This document shows positions 7,331 through 14,979 of a stretch of DNA of 28,566 bases, in pieces; within the stretch, counting starts at the first letter, position 1, and each line of letters starts with the position of its first letter. This stretch comes from Mycoplasma sp. CAG:472 (GTDB taxonomy: Bacteria; Bacillota_I; Bacilli_A; RF39; UBA660). The stretch spans positions 23,381 to 51,946 of the forward strand of contig FR899414.1 in NCBI GenBank assembly GCA_000437315.1, written 5' to 3'. The position numbers were made by a program, and so were the translations under genes. Below the pieces are notes generated by a model, which did not search any database, had not been told where the DNA came from, and saw nothing but the letters and a program-made list of their open reading frames with translations.

Positions 7331-7998
7331 TGGAACTAATTTTATTTATTTTAATAATAATATTACCTTTAATCGCAGATATTTTTGTTAGAGTTAATTA
7401 TAGTATTAATTTAAAAAAAGAAAATTCTAAAGGTATGACTGGAGCAGAGATAGCAAGAAAAATACTTGATAAGAATGGACTATCTAATATTTATGTAGTA
7501 GCAACAAATGGTTATTTAACAGATCATTATGACCCAAAAAGAAAAGTAATTAGACTTTCAAAAGATGTTTATGAGGGAAGTAGTGTATCAAGTATGGCTA
7601 TTGCATCTCATGAATGTGGACATGCTATTCAAGATAAAGAAGGATATTTATTTTTAAGATTTAGATCATTAATTTTTCCAGTGGTTAATGTAGCAACATC
7701 AATATCTTATTATATTATATTAATTGGTTTTATATTTGAAATGCTTGATTTAGTTTATATAGGAATAGGACTTACAACTATTGGGCTATTTTTCCAAATT
7801 ATAACTTTACCCGTGGAATTTAATGCAAGTAAAAGAGCAGGAAAAGAAATAGATGCAATGCATTTAGCAAATTCCGAAGAAAAATCTGGTATTAAAAAAG
7901 TTCTTGTTAGTGCTGCACTTACTTATGTAGCGGGTGTACTTACAAGTGCTTTACAAATTTTAAGACTTTTATTAATTGCAAGCAGTGATAGAGATTAA
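7330..7998 (+). CDS. YugP-like zinc metallopeptidase, membrane-bound
   Basis: This 222-residue protein belongs to the neutral zinc metallopeptidase group typified by Bacillus YugP. The catalytic HExxH variant appears as HECGHAIQ (H94, E95, H98), preceded by DHYDPKRKVIRLS, a conserved family segment, and followed by the downstream FNASKRAGKEID stretch expected to supply the third ligand. An N-terminal hydrophobic helix and two or three hydrophobic segments after the active site place it in the membrane. Its physiological substrate is unknown in the family. It overlaps cysS by one base and shares its transcript. A hairpin covers the stop codon. Confidence 0.92.
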   Translation: MELILFILIIILPLIADIFVRVNYSINLKKENSKGMTGAEIARKILDKNGLSNIYVVATNGYLTDHYDPKRKVIRLSKDVYEGSSVSSMAIASHECGHAIQDKEGYLFLRFRSLIFPVVNVATSISYYIILIGFIFEMLDLVYIGIGLTTIGLFFQIITLPVEFNASKRAGKEIDAMHLANSEEKSGIKKVLVSAALTYVAGVLTSALQILRLLLIASSDRD

Positions 7999-8020
7999 TT
8001 ACCATAATAGGTAATTTTTT
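7997..8020 (+). terminator. Intrinsic terminator after the metallopeptidase gene
   Basis: The stem AATTACC/GGTAATT (7997-8003, 8010-8016) has a 6-base loop and a T-tract. It starts at the stop codon. Confidence 0.8.
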
Positions 8021-8096
8021 CTTTACAATAAAAATGTAAACTAGTAATTTGAATAAATTTATGATAATATTTTTATAGAGTAAAGGGTGAGCATGT

Positions 8097-8375
8097 GTGA
8101 ATAATTATATTGACATTGAAAATAAAGATAAATCTATAACAAAAGCCTTTATTATGGGAATGAAGCATTCAAAAAAATATGGCTATGATTTTCTTGTTTG
8201 TATTGTTAAAACTAAAGTAGTAATGTATGCCATAAAAAAAGTTAATGATAATTTTTATAAATATGATATAAATAATCTAGTTGTTATAAGTAATTTAAAT
8301 AATGAATTTCAAGATGAAAATAACAAATATTTAGATACAAATATATTACCAAAAGTATTAAAACATTATAAATAG
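8097..8375 (+). CDS. Small hypothetical protein, GTG start
   Basis: This 92-residue protein is not recognised. It begins with GTG at 8097, preceded by a good AAAGGGTGA ribosome binding site; the nearby ATG at 8093 is out of frame and closes within four codons. The protein is soluble-looking, Lys/Asn-rich, with a hydrophobic core segment (YDFLVCIVKTKVVMYAIKK) that could be a beta-hairpin. An extended -10 (TGATAATAT, 8062-8070) lies upstream. It has its own short transcript between two terminators or convergent genes and ends two bases before the convergent VanY-type gene. It is supported by the ribosome binding site, its promoter and codon use like its neighbours. Confidence 0.65.
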   Translation: MNNYIDIENKDKSITKAFIMGMKHSKKYGYDFLVCIVKTKVVMYAIKKVNDNFYKYDINNLVVISNLNNEFQDENNKYLDTNILPKVLKHYK

Positions 8376-8377
8376 TT

Positions 8378-9403
8378 TTAATATTTTTTAATATATAAAT
8401 CAATATATTCTTCGAGGGTTAAATCATTTTCATAAATTATTTTAGCATTATCTTTACCAACATACCTAATATGCCAATTTTCAAATTCATAACCAGTTAT
8501 ATTTTCTTTACCTTTAGGAAATCTAATTATAAAACCAAATTTATAAGCATTTTCACTTAATATTTTAAAGTCTTCATCAGTAAGTCTAACATCAGATTTA
8601 ATAGCAATGTTTTTTAAATCAATTGATAGAGCAGTTTGATGTTCAGAATAACCAGGCCTTGCGGAAAATGTATCAGCATTTTCTTTACCATAATTTTTTA
8701 CATAATTATCATATAAAGTTTTTTGAAATGTTTCACCTCTATAAGCTGTTGTAGGAAGAAGTTGTAAATCAAAGTTATCTTTTATATATTTTTGAAGTTC
8801 TAAAAAATTTTCTTTGGCTATCTTTTTCATTGGTACATTATTTCCATAAGCTCCTTTTACATAATCTAAATCTTTTGGAATATAACCGCTTGGTAAATAG
8901 TTATATTTATTTACTAATGCTAAAATATCATCAATATTTTTAACTTCATTTGCATTTTCATAAAATTTATAATCTAAATTTAAATTTACATAAGTAACCG
9001 TTTTCTTAATAGAAATATTATTTTTTTCTTTATAATCTATATATCTTTGATAGTTATCTACATTAAAATTTTTTATATTATAAAAATCTTTTATATCAAT
9101 ATAATCAATATTTTTAAGCTTATTTATGTTTTTATCACTTAATGAAAATATATAATTTATTTCATCTCCAGAGTAGCCTTTGGGTAAAAAGGTGGTAAGT
9201 ACCATACTAAAATTTTCCTGATTATCAAATTTTATTTTATCATATTCATCTTTGTATTTTTCATCATATATTCCATTTAAATAAACATATTCAAGTGTTT
9301 TTGAACTATATTCCTTAAAGGCATTTTTACTTTTATTAGCCTCTAAATAAATACCTAATCCTAACATAATAATAATTAATATAAATAATATTTTTTTCTT
9401 CAT
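8378..9403 (-). CDS. VanY-type D-alanyl-D-alanine carboxypeptidase (M15B)
   Basis: This 341-residue exported peptidase has an N-terminal signal anchor (residues 1-20) and a long N-terminal extension of about 190 residues of unknown fold. The M15B catalytic domain is in the C-terminal third. The zinc motif appears as SEHQTALSIDL (family form SEHQTGLAVDI; His and Asp ligands kept, glycine replaced by alanine), and the second as ENWHIRYVG (family EPWHxRYV). TAYRGETFQKTLYDNYV matches the family's conserved segment of the type SGYRS-x-x-x-Q. Such enzymes trim the terminal D-Ala from peptidoglycan stem peptides outside the cell. The gene has no ribosome binding site; a TATAAT (9415-9420, complement) would give a leader of only a few bases. 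Confidence 0.9.
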   Translation of the reverse strand: MKKKILFILIIIMLGLGIYLEANKSKNAFKEYSSKTLEYVYLNGIYDEKYKDEYDKIKFDNQENFSMVLTTFLPKGYSGDEINYIFSLSDKNINKLKNIDYIDIKDFYNIKNFNVDNYQRYIDYKEKNNISIKKTVTYVNLNLDYKFYENANEVKNIDDILALVNKYNYLPSGYIPKDLDYVKGAYGNNVPMKKIAKENFLELQKYIKDNFDLQLLPTTAYRGETFQKTLYDNYVKNYGKENADTFSARPGYSEHQTALSIDLKNIAIKSDVRLTDEDFKILSENAYKFGFIIRFPKGKENITGYEFENWHIRYVGKDNAKIIYENDLTLEEYIDLYIKKY

Positions 9404-9440
9404 ATTATAAGTATATTATAAAATAATTCAAATTAAAAGT

Positions 9441-9479
9441 ATAAAAAAACTAGAAAATATTTTGATTATTTCCTAGTTT
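9441..9479 (-). terminator. Intrinsic terminator of tmcAL
   Basis: On the minus strand the tmcAL 3' end forms the stem AACTAGGAAATA/TATTTTCTAGTT with one G-U pair, and a T-tract follows. The stem covers the stop codon. Confidence 0.75.
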
Positions 9480-10713
9480 CCTGATCATCAGTAATAGACT
9501 TTATTAATTCATCAACATTATTAAAAGCTTTTCTTTTTCCAGACTTAATTTCATTTTCAATTATTATACTTTCTTTTAAAGCTTTCTCGAGTTCTTTACT
9601 TAAAGTTACATTATAAATAATTGGCTTATTTGCTAGTTCTTTTTTATATTCATTTTTGCTAGTTAACATATCATAAATAATACTTGCTTTAATATCTAGT
9701 TTATAAATGATAGAGTTTTTATCTGACTTAAGTGGAATATTAATATCTTTTTTAATACTATTTAAATACTTTTTACCATTTTGACTTAAACCAATTATAT
9801 TTAAATAAGTAATTTTTTCTTTAGTATATTCTTTTTTTATTCCAAGTAAAATATGAATGAGCATTCTGTTAAGCTTGTTATAGGTATATTTTTTTGACTT
9901 TAATACTTTTAAAAGTTCTTCCATACTATTAACATTTTGAATATTATTTTTTAACATATTGTATAAATTTATATCTACATCTAAAATATCTGATATATTA
10001 TCATTAAGAATTGTAATTTTAATTAGATTAAATAATAAAGTTTCATCATAAGTACATATTTTTTCTTTTGAAAGAGTAGGTAAATGTTTTGATATATCAA
10101 TATTATCCTTTATTTTTTGCCTTATATTCGAAGCACTGATAATGTCTTCACAAGAGGCAGTATCTAAATAATTATTAGTTCTTTGAATAGTTTCTGCTTT
10201 AATATTAAAATTATTTTTGATAATTGATTTAATGTAGCATATCCCTAAAAGATCATTAGAGTTATATGTAAATGATTCATTTATAACTTTACTAAGGGCA
10301 GTAGGGTAATTAATACCACTTTTTAGAGTCTGTTTTAAATCTTCGCTTTCATCAAGTTCTAGAGACTTTTTAGCAAGTAATGTAAGTTTATCTATATCAT
10401 TTGTTTCACTACCAAAAATAATTTTGTTAACTTTTAAATAGTTAAGTAATTTAATAGAGGTGCCAGCAAAAGTATCCGCACTTTGAACACCATATAAAGT
10501 AGGAAGACTTATTACTATATCAACTCCATATTCTAAAGCTAAACCTGCTTTATCATACTTTGAGATAATTGAAACTTCGCCCCTTTGTAAAAAGTATCCA
10601 TTAAGTACTAAAACAAGTAAACTATTTGGATATTTTTCTTTAATTTTATTAATATGATACAAATGACCATTATGTAGCGGATTATATTCCGCGATTAAAC
10701 CTATTATTTCCAT
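9466..10713 (-). CDS. tmcAL: tRNA(Met) cytidine acetate ligase TmcAL
   Basis: This 415-residue protein (YlbM family) makes N4-acetylcytidine at the wobble position of elongator tRNA-Met, using ATP and acetate. The N-terminal nucleotidyltransferase-like domain starts GLIAEYNPLHNGHLYHI, with the HxGH ATP-binding motif in HNGH. It continues through NGYFLQRGEVSIISKYDKA and LPTLYGVQSADTFA, all standard for the family, and the length is normal. The gene is divergent from miaA, another tRNA-modification gene, and the two promoters interlock. No ribosome binding site is present: the -10 hexamer TATATT ends 6 bases before ATG, so the transcript is predicted to be leaderless. Confidence 0.95.
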   Translation of the reverse strand: MEIIGLIAEYNPLHNGHLYHINKIKEKYPNSLLVLVLNGYFLQRGEVSIISKYDKAGLALEYGVDIVISLPTLYGVQSADTFAGTSIKLLNYLKVNKIIFGSETNDIDKLTLLAKKSLELDESEDLKQTLKSGINYPTALSKVINESFTYNSNDLLGICYIKSIIKNNFNIKAETIQRTNNYLDTASCEDIISASNIRQKIKDNIDISKHLPTLSKEKICTYDETLLFNLIKITILNDNISDILDVDINLYNMLKNNIQNVNSMEELLKVLKSKKYTYNKLNRMLIHILLGIKKEYTKEKITYLNIIGLSQNGKKYLNSIKKDINIPLKSDKNSIIYKLDIKASIIYDMLTSKNEYKKELANKPIIYNVTLSKELEKALKESIIIENEIKSGKRKAFNNVDELIKSITDDQETRK

Positions 10714-10719
10714 GAACTT

Positions 10720-10748
10720 AATATATAAAATATTTGCATATTTGTCAA
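10720..10748 (-). promoter_or_regulatory. Promoter of tmcAL (leaderless)
   Basis: On the minus strand, TTGACA (10743-10748) and TATATT (10720-10725) are separated by 17 bases. Only six bases (AAGTTC) separate the -10 from ATG, which places the transcription start on the start codon. Confidence 0.75.
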
Positions 10749-10762
10749 TTTATATTTATAAT
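10734..10762 (+). promoter_or_regulatory. Promoter of miaA
   Basis: TTGCAT (10734-10739) and TATAAT (10757-10762) have 17-base spacing. It overlaps the divergent tmcAL promoter, so the two cannot easily be occupied together. Confidence 0.7.
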
Positions 10763-10781
10763 AATTGTGAAAGGAGAAGTT

Positions 10782-11639
10782 ATGATTATATGTGTATGTG
10801 GGCCTACGGGAATAGGTAAAACAAGACTTTCAGAAACTCTTGCGGAAAAATTTGATGCAATAGTACTTAATGCTGATGCAACGCAAATTTATAAAGAACT
10901 TGATATTGGTAGTGCTAAAATAACTAAAGAGGAAATGGGAGATAGAAAACATTTTTTATTTGATATAGTAAGTCCAAATGAAGACTATAGTGTAAGTGAT
11001 TATCAAAATGATGCAAGAAATATTTTAAATAAATATAAGGATAAAAATATAGTTATTGTCGGAGGAACTGGACTTTATATAAAAGCTTTATTATACGATT
11101 ATAAATTTGAGAAAATGCATAAAAATAATTATGATGATTTAACTAATGATGAACTTTTTGCTTTAGCAAATAAAAAAGATCCTAATCATAACTTACATAA
11201 AAATAATCGAGTAAGATTAATTAATTTTTTAAATCGTGAAAATAATGAAACTAATAAAGATGTTCCTATATATGATGCAATATTTATTGGCCTTACATGT
11301 GATAGAGATGTTTTATATGATAGATGTAATAAAAGGGTAGATAAAATGCTTGAAAATGGACTTTTAAATGAAGTAAAAACTTTATATGAAAAATACCCTG
11401 AAAGTAATATTTTAAAAAGAGCAATTGGTTATAAAGAAATAATAAAGTATTTAAATGGTGAAATACAGTTAAATGAGGCAATTGAATTAATTAAGAAAAA
11501 TACTAGACATTATGTAAAAAGACAATACACTTGGTTTAATAATCAGTTACCAGTTAATTGGTTTAATACTGTTTTCGAAGACTTTTCTAAAACTGAAAAT
11601 GAAGTTATTAATTTTATTCAAACAAAAAATAAAGATTGA
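10782..11639 (+). CDS. miaA: tRNA dimethylallyltransferase MiaA
   Basis: This 285-residue enzyme adds a dimethylallyl group to A37 of tRNAs that read codons starting with U. The P-loop is CGPTGIGKT at the N-terminus; DATQIYKELDIGSAK corresponds to the family DSxQVYrxxdIGTAK segment, and GGTGLYIKALLYDY matches the conserved GGTGLY motif. RAIGYKEIIKYL and the C-terminal KNTRHYVKRQYTWF, both characteristic, complete the fold. The start at 10782 follows AAAGGAGAAGTT. A longer in-frame reading from 10734 would pass through the promoter and is rejected. The gene sits alone on the plus strand and ends in a bidirectional terminator shared with the convergent transglutaminase-like gene. Confidence 0.96.
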   Translation: MIICVCGPTGIGKTRLSETLAEKFDAIVLNADATQIYKELDIGSAKITKEEMGDRKHFLFDIVSPNEDYSVSDYQNDARNILNKYKDKNIVIVGGTGLYIKALLYDYKFEKMHKNNYDDLTNDELFALANKKDPNHNLHKNNRVRLINFLNRENNETNKDVPIYDAIFIGLTCDRDVLYDRCNKRVDKMLENGLLNEVKTLYEKYPESNILKRAIGYKEIIKYLNGEIQLNEAIELIKKNTRHYVKRQYTWFNNQLPVNWFNTVFEDFSKTENEVINFIQTKNKD

Positions 11640-11654
11640 TTTCTTTATTTTTTT
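11627..11654. terminator. Bidirectional terminator between miaA and the transglutaminase-like gene
   Basis: The stem AAATAAAG/CTTTATTT (11627-11634, 11643-11650) has an 8-base loop. It is flanked by an A-run on the left and a T-run on the right, so it can act on both strands. Confidence 0.75.
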
Positions 11655-12613
11655 AGTTCAATAATTTTATCATTAAATTCTAAATAATAATTTTTATCAA
11701 AGTTATGTTCTTCGATTTCTACTTTACCAGAATCAACTTCCATAAGTGATTTAGTATCAATTAAAAAGTATTTATGATATAAATAATCTTTACCATCATC
11801 ACTAACTGGATCATCCCAAGTTAAGTCTAGATGTAAAAATTTTCCATCAAGATTTACTGCATTCCAAATATGACCATTCGAAGAACTTTTAGAACTTTTA
11901 GTGGTAGCTATTTTATAGTTTGGAATACCTAACTTTGTTAAATAAATAGCCATTAAATCTGTATATCCATTACAAGTTGCATATCCCTCGAATAAAGGTC
12001 CATATGCAATATAAGATAAATATTTACTATCTCCATTTTTATTTCTTTCGACATCATATTTTGCATTATTTATTATATAATCATGTAATACTTTAATCTT
12101 TTCATAATTTGTCATATTATCATTTACAAGTTCTTTTAACAAAGAGTTTGTTTTATTTTCAATTTTTTTGATTTGCTCTTTATTATATAAATAATTTATT
12201 TCAATAGTTATTTCACCAGACTCCATTATACTTGTTTTAATATTTGTAAAACTATTATAGGGATGAACATAATTATTTATATGAGTAAGAGTAATATCAT
12301 CTTTAGAAATGTTTTCTACATCATTAATACATTTTTCATATTCACTAGGACAATAAAATGTAAAAAAGTCCCATCCATAATTAATAGTAGTATAAATTAT
12401 TTTTAATAAATCGTTATAGGAATATGGTACAAAGCTATCAGTATTTTGAATAAAAATAAAGTTATCCTCTTTTGCATATTCATTTTTATCTTTTATAATT
12501 ACCTCTTGATTACCAGTAATTTTTTTTGCAATAAAATCACTTATATAATTTGATTTATATGATATAACTAATAATAATAAAGCACATATAATGCTAATAA
12601 TAAATTTCTTCAT
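11645..12613 (-). CDS. Transglutaminase-like (papain-fold) exported protein
   Basis: This 322-residue protein has an N-terminal signal anchor (residues 3-20) and a C-terminal transglutaminase-like core. The catalytic Cys is in the segment YATCNGYTDLMAIYL, the His in NGHIWNAVNLDG and the Asp in HLDLTWDDPV, the canonical Cys-His-Asp order. Upstream, KIKVLHDYIINNAKYD matches the helix that normally precedes the core. Such extracytoplasmic proteins are often proteases or amidases acting on the envelope; the substrate here is unknown. A -10 element with extended TG (TGT-TAAAAT) ends 6 bases before ATG and there is no ribosome binding site, so it is probably leaderless. It follows rpsT but is separated by a terminator. 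Confidence 0.9.
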   Translation of the reverse strand: MKKFIISIICALLLLVISYKSNYISDFIAKKITGNQEVIIKDKNEYAKEDNFIFIQNTDSFVPYSYNDLLKIIYTTINYGWDFFTFYCPSEYEKCINDVENISKDDITLTHINNYVHPYNSFTNIKTSIMESGEITIEINYLYNKEQIKKIENKTNSLLKELVNDNMTNYEKIKVLHDYIINNAKYDVERNKNGDSKYLSYIAYGPLFEGYATCNGYTDLMAIYLTKLGIPNYKIATTKSSKSSSNGHIWNAVNLDGKFLHLDLTWDDPVSDDGKDYLYHKYFLIDTKSLMEVDSGKVEIEEHNFDKNYYLEFNDKIIELKK

Positions 12614-12619
12614 AAGAAT

Positions 12620-12628
12620 ATTTTAACA
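12620..12628 (-). promoter_or_regulatory. Extended -10 promoter of the transglutaminase-like gene
   Basis: On the minus strand TGTTAAAAT is an extended -10 with no clear -35. Six bases separate it from ATG. Confidence 0.5.
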
Positions 12629-12640
12629 AAAAAATATAAA

Positions 12641-12667
12641 TAAAAAAAGCAGTTTTTATTAACTACT
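12641..12667 (-). terminator. Intrinsic terminator of rpsT
   Basis: On the minus strand the stem AGTAGTT/AACTGCT (one wobble pair) runs into TTTTTTTA. The first arm includes the rpsT stop codon. Confidence 0.75.
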
Positions 12668-12926
12668 TCATATTTTTGATTTTTAATGATAATCTTGATT
12701 TTTGTCTATCAGCAGTATTTGCTTTAATTAAGCCTTTACTTAATGCATTATCGCATGCTTTTTGAAAATCTTTATATAACTTAGAAGCGCCTTCTTTATC
12801 TTCAGCGGCAATTAATTTTTCTATATCTTTGATTAAATTTTTAACTTTAGCTTTTGCTTCATGGTTATTATCAGTTTTTTTTGCGATAACTTTAATTGCT
12901 TTTTTTGAACTTTTGATATTTGCCAT
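12663..12926 (-). CDS. rpsT: 30S ribosomal protein bS20
   Basis: This 87-residue, Lys/Ala-rich, all-helical protein binds 16S rRNA in the small subunit. It begins MANIKSSKKAIKV, the bS20 signature, and continues with the usual helices (AKVKNLIKDIEKLI, ASKLYKDFQKACDNALSKGLI) and the conserved KANTADRQKSRLSLKIK tail. The length is normal. The ribosome binding site is GGAAGG at 12937-12942 (complement). A strong promoter (TTGAAA-N17-TAAAAT) lies upstream, divergent from rnj, and a hairpin terminator follows at once. Confidence 0.97.
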   Translation of the reverse strand: MANIKSSKKAIKVIAKKTDNNHEAKAKVKNLIKDIEKLIAAEDKEGASKLYKDFQKACDNALSKGLIKANTADRQKSRLSLKIKNMK

Positions 12927-12955
12927 AATTTTTCTTCCTTCCTTTTTGCATAACT

Positions 12956-12984
12956 ATTTTATCAAATGTTTTAGTAACTTTCAA
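12956..12984 (-). promoter_or_regulatory. Promoter of rpsT
   Basis: On the minus strand TTGAAA (12979-12984) and TAAAAT (12956-12961) are separated by 17 bases. Confidence 0.75.
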
Positions 12985-13019
12985 GCACTTTTGTGTTAAA
13001 AAGGTTAGATTTATGATAT

Positions 13020-13033
13020 TTTTGATATCAAAA
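13020..13033. repeat. 14-bp perfect palindrome between rpsT and rnj
   Basis: TTTTGATATCAAAA reads the same on both strands. Flanking copies of TGATAT lie at about 13013-13018 and 13045-13050. It sits between the two divergent promoters, just upstream of the rnj -35, where an operator would be placed. Its function is unknown. Confidence 0.5.
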
Positions 13034-13043
13034 TTTGTGCTAC

Positions 13044-13072
13044 TTGATATTTTACAGATAATTTGGTAAAAT
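13044..13072 (+). promoter_or_regulatory. Promoter of the RNase J family gene
   Basis: TTGATA (13044-13049) and TAAAAT (13067-13072) are separated by 17 bases, with an extended TGG before the -10. Confidence 0.75.
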
Positions 13073-13112
13073 ACTTGTAGCCAAGAAAACTTTATAGAAA
13101 AGAGTGATAATT

Positions 13113-14747
13113 ATGTGTAAAATAAAAATTTTTGGTTTGGGCGGTTTAAATGAAAATGGAAAAAACTGCTATGTTGTCGAGGTTGATAACGATATATTTG
13201 TTTTTGATGCTGGTTTAAAATATGCTACAGGAAACCTTTTGGGAATTGATTATATAATACCTGACTTTAGTTATTTAATAAAAAATAAGAAAAGAATTAA
13301 AGGTGTATTTATAACTCATGGTCATCAAGAAAATATGGGAAGTGTAGTAGATTTATTAAATCAAATTCCAACACTTAAAATATATGCAACAAAATTTACT
13401 AAGTTTTGTTTAATGGAAGATGGTGTAAACGAGGAAAGTATTATTGAAATAAAAGCTCACAAAAAGATAAATTTTGGAGTTTGTTCAATATTTCCAATTG
13501 AAATGTCACATTCAGTGCCAGATGCAGTAATGTATGTTTTAAATACTCCAGATGGGGCAGTTTGTTATACTGGAGACTTTACAATAGACCCCGCAATGAT
13601 GGGACATTATGAAATGGATTTAGGAAAAATTGCATATATTGGAAAGCAAGGTGTTCTTGCACTTTTATGTGAATCTATATTTTCAGAAAATCCAGGACAT
13701 ACCTCTCCCAAACATAAACTAACTTCATTTTTCAAAGATATTATAAAACATAATGAAAAAAGAATTATTTTTAGTGTATTACCAGATCATTTATATACTA
13801 TTGAAGAAATATTTAATGCTTGTGCAAATACTCATAGAAAAGTAATTGTTATGGGTAAAAAACTTCAAAATATGATTAACTATTCAATTGAAAATAAATA
13901 TTTAACTGTCGAAGAGGGAATCATTGGTGATTTAAGTAATTTAAAAGATAATAATGCAATTGTTCTTATTAGTGATGATAGAGCAAATCCGTATGCAAAT
14001 ATTAATAAGATATTTACTGGATATGATAAATTTATAAATTTACTTGCTACCGATACTATTGTTTTTGCTGAGCCTAAATATGATAGTAGTGAAAAGTTAT
14101 TTGTTAAAATAGAAAATGAACTTGCAAAATATGGTTGTAATGTTATTGATATTCCTAAAAATTATTCAATACTTCAACATGCTTCAAAAGAAGATTTAAT
14201 GCTTATGATAAAACTTGTTAATCCTACATATTATATGCCTGTAAAAGGAGATTATCGTTATATGGTAGGTAATGCAAATGTTGCTTCTTCATTAGGAATT
14301 AGTAATGAAAATATCATTTTAAAACAAAATGGTGATATTGTTAATATTGATGATAAAGCACTTCAAGATAAATTTGAACATTTTAATGTTGATGATATAT
14401 TTATTGATGGAAAAAGTTCTGATGATATTGGTGATTTAGTAATTAAAGATAGAGAAGTTTTAGCGGAAAATGGAATAGTTTTAATTAGTGCAACTGTATC
14501 TAAAAAAGAAAAAGTTCTTTTGGTAGGTCCTGAAATAGTTACTCGTGGATTTATTTATGTTAAAGATTCTAAAGAAATGATCGAGGAAATTAAAAAAATA
14601 TGTGAAAAAGTTATTAATGATAATATAACTCCAAAATATGTTGATTATAATTTAATTAGATCTCAAATAAGAGAGGAATTAGGAAAATACCTATACGAAG
14701 AAACTGAATGTAAGCCAATGATTATTGCAGTTGTTCAAGAAGTTTAA
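13113..14747 (+). CDS. RNase J family protein with degenerate active site
   Basis: This 544-residue protein has the full RNase J layout: metallo-beta-lactamase domain, inserted beta-CASP domain and C-terminal domain. RNase J enzymes degrade and process RNA in Firmicutes. Here the metal-binding residues are eroded. The HxHxDH motif reads HGHQEN (H69, H71 kept; D to E73; H to N74). The usual SDSTN segment reads CESIF. PVHGE reads PVKGD (K378), and the following His-Ala motif reads GNANV. SHSVPD (H133) and TGDF (D155) remain. This pattern resembles RNase J2, the weak or inactive partner of J1 in Bacillus and Staphylococcus. It may therefore be a J2-like scaffold, with an active RNase J1 expected elsewhere. 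ATG 13113 is preferred to GTG 13104. The gene is monocistronic. Confidence 0.9.
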   Translation: MCKIKIFGLGGLNENGKNCYVVEVDNDIFVFDAGLKYATGNLLGIDYIIPDFSYLIKNKKRIKGVFITHGHQENMGSVVDLLNQIPTLKIYATKFTKFCLMEDGVNEESIIEIKAHKKINFGVCSIFPIEMSHSVPDAVMYVLNTPDGAVCYTGDFTIDPAMMGHYEMDLGKIAYIGKQGVLALLCESIFSENPGHTSPKHKLTSFFKDIIKHNEKRIIFSVLPDHLYTIEEIFNACANTHRKVIVMGKKLQNMINYSIENKYLTVEEGIIGDLSNLKDNNAIVLISDDRANPYANINKIFTGYDKFINLLATDTIVFAEPKYDSSEKLFVKIENELAKYGCNVIDIPKNYSILQHASKEDLMLMIKLVNPTYYMPVKGDYRYMVGNANVASSLGISNENIILKQNGDIVNIDDKALQDKFEHFNVDDIFIDGKSSDDIGDLVIKDREVLAENGIVLISATVSKKEKVLLVGPEIVTRGFIYVKDSKEMIEEIKKICEKVINDNITPKYVDYNLIRSQIREELGKYLYEETECKPMIIAVVQEV

Positions 14748-14754
14748 ATATGAA

Positions 14755-14787
14755 AACTAGTTATAATTTTTATAATTAGTTTTTTTA
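14755..14787 (+). terminator. Intrinsic terminator of the RNase J family gene
   Basis: The 12-bp stem AACTAGTTATAA/TTATAATTAGTT (14755-14766, 14770-14781, one G-U pair) has a TTT loop and a T-tract. Confidence 0.85.
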
Positions 14788-14815
14788 TGCCTTAATTTTT
14801 ATATTCATATAAAAA

Positions 14816-14859
14816 ATGTAAAGCAATTTACATAAAGTCTTATGTAAATAAAATGTAAA
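14816..14859 (+). repeat. Cluster of four ATGTAAA heptamers upstream of the bacteriocin operon
   Basis: ATGTAAA occurs at 14816-14822, 14842-14848 and 14853-14859, and as its complement TTTACAT at 14827-14833. Neighbours within each pair are 11 bases apart, about one helical turn. The central part forms a perfect 9-bp inverted repeat, TTTACATAA/TTATGTAAA (14827-14835, 14840-14848). A TAAAAT -10 candidate follows at 14889-14894, but its -35 is poor. This arrangement suggests an activator or response-regulator site. A transcription attenuator is less likely, since no T-tract follows. Confidence 0.55.
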
Positions 14860-14923
14860 TAAAAACATTAAAAAATGTCAAAATAGTGTAAAATTTTAAC
14901 TTTTTTTAAGAAATTTAACAAAA

Positions 14924-14931
14924 AAAGGAGG
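14924..14931 (+). other. Orphan Shine-Dalgarno sequence in the bacteriocin leader
   Basis: AAAGGAGG is a near-perfect ribosome binding site, but no ATG, GTG or TTG lies at a usable distance after it. The real ribosome binding site of the transporter gene is the second AAAGGAG at 14965-14971. It could be an mRNA-stabilising 'STAB-SD' site, as described for Bacillus cry3A, or the remnant of a lost small gene. Confidence 0.45.
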
Positions 14932-14979
14932 AAATCAGAAATTTTTCGGTAATAAATATATATGAAAGGAGAAAAAAGA

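Noticed and set aside
14748..14979. A third small peptide gene or regulatory peptide before the transporter
   Set aside because: No start codon with a ribosome binding site gives more than a few codons; the orphan SD at 14924 has no usable start.
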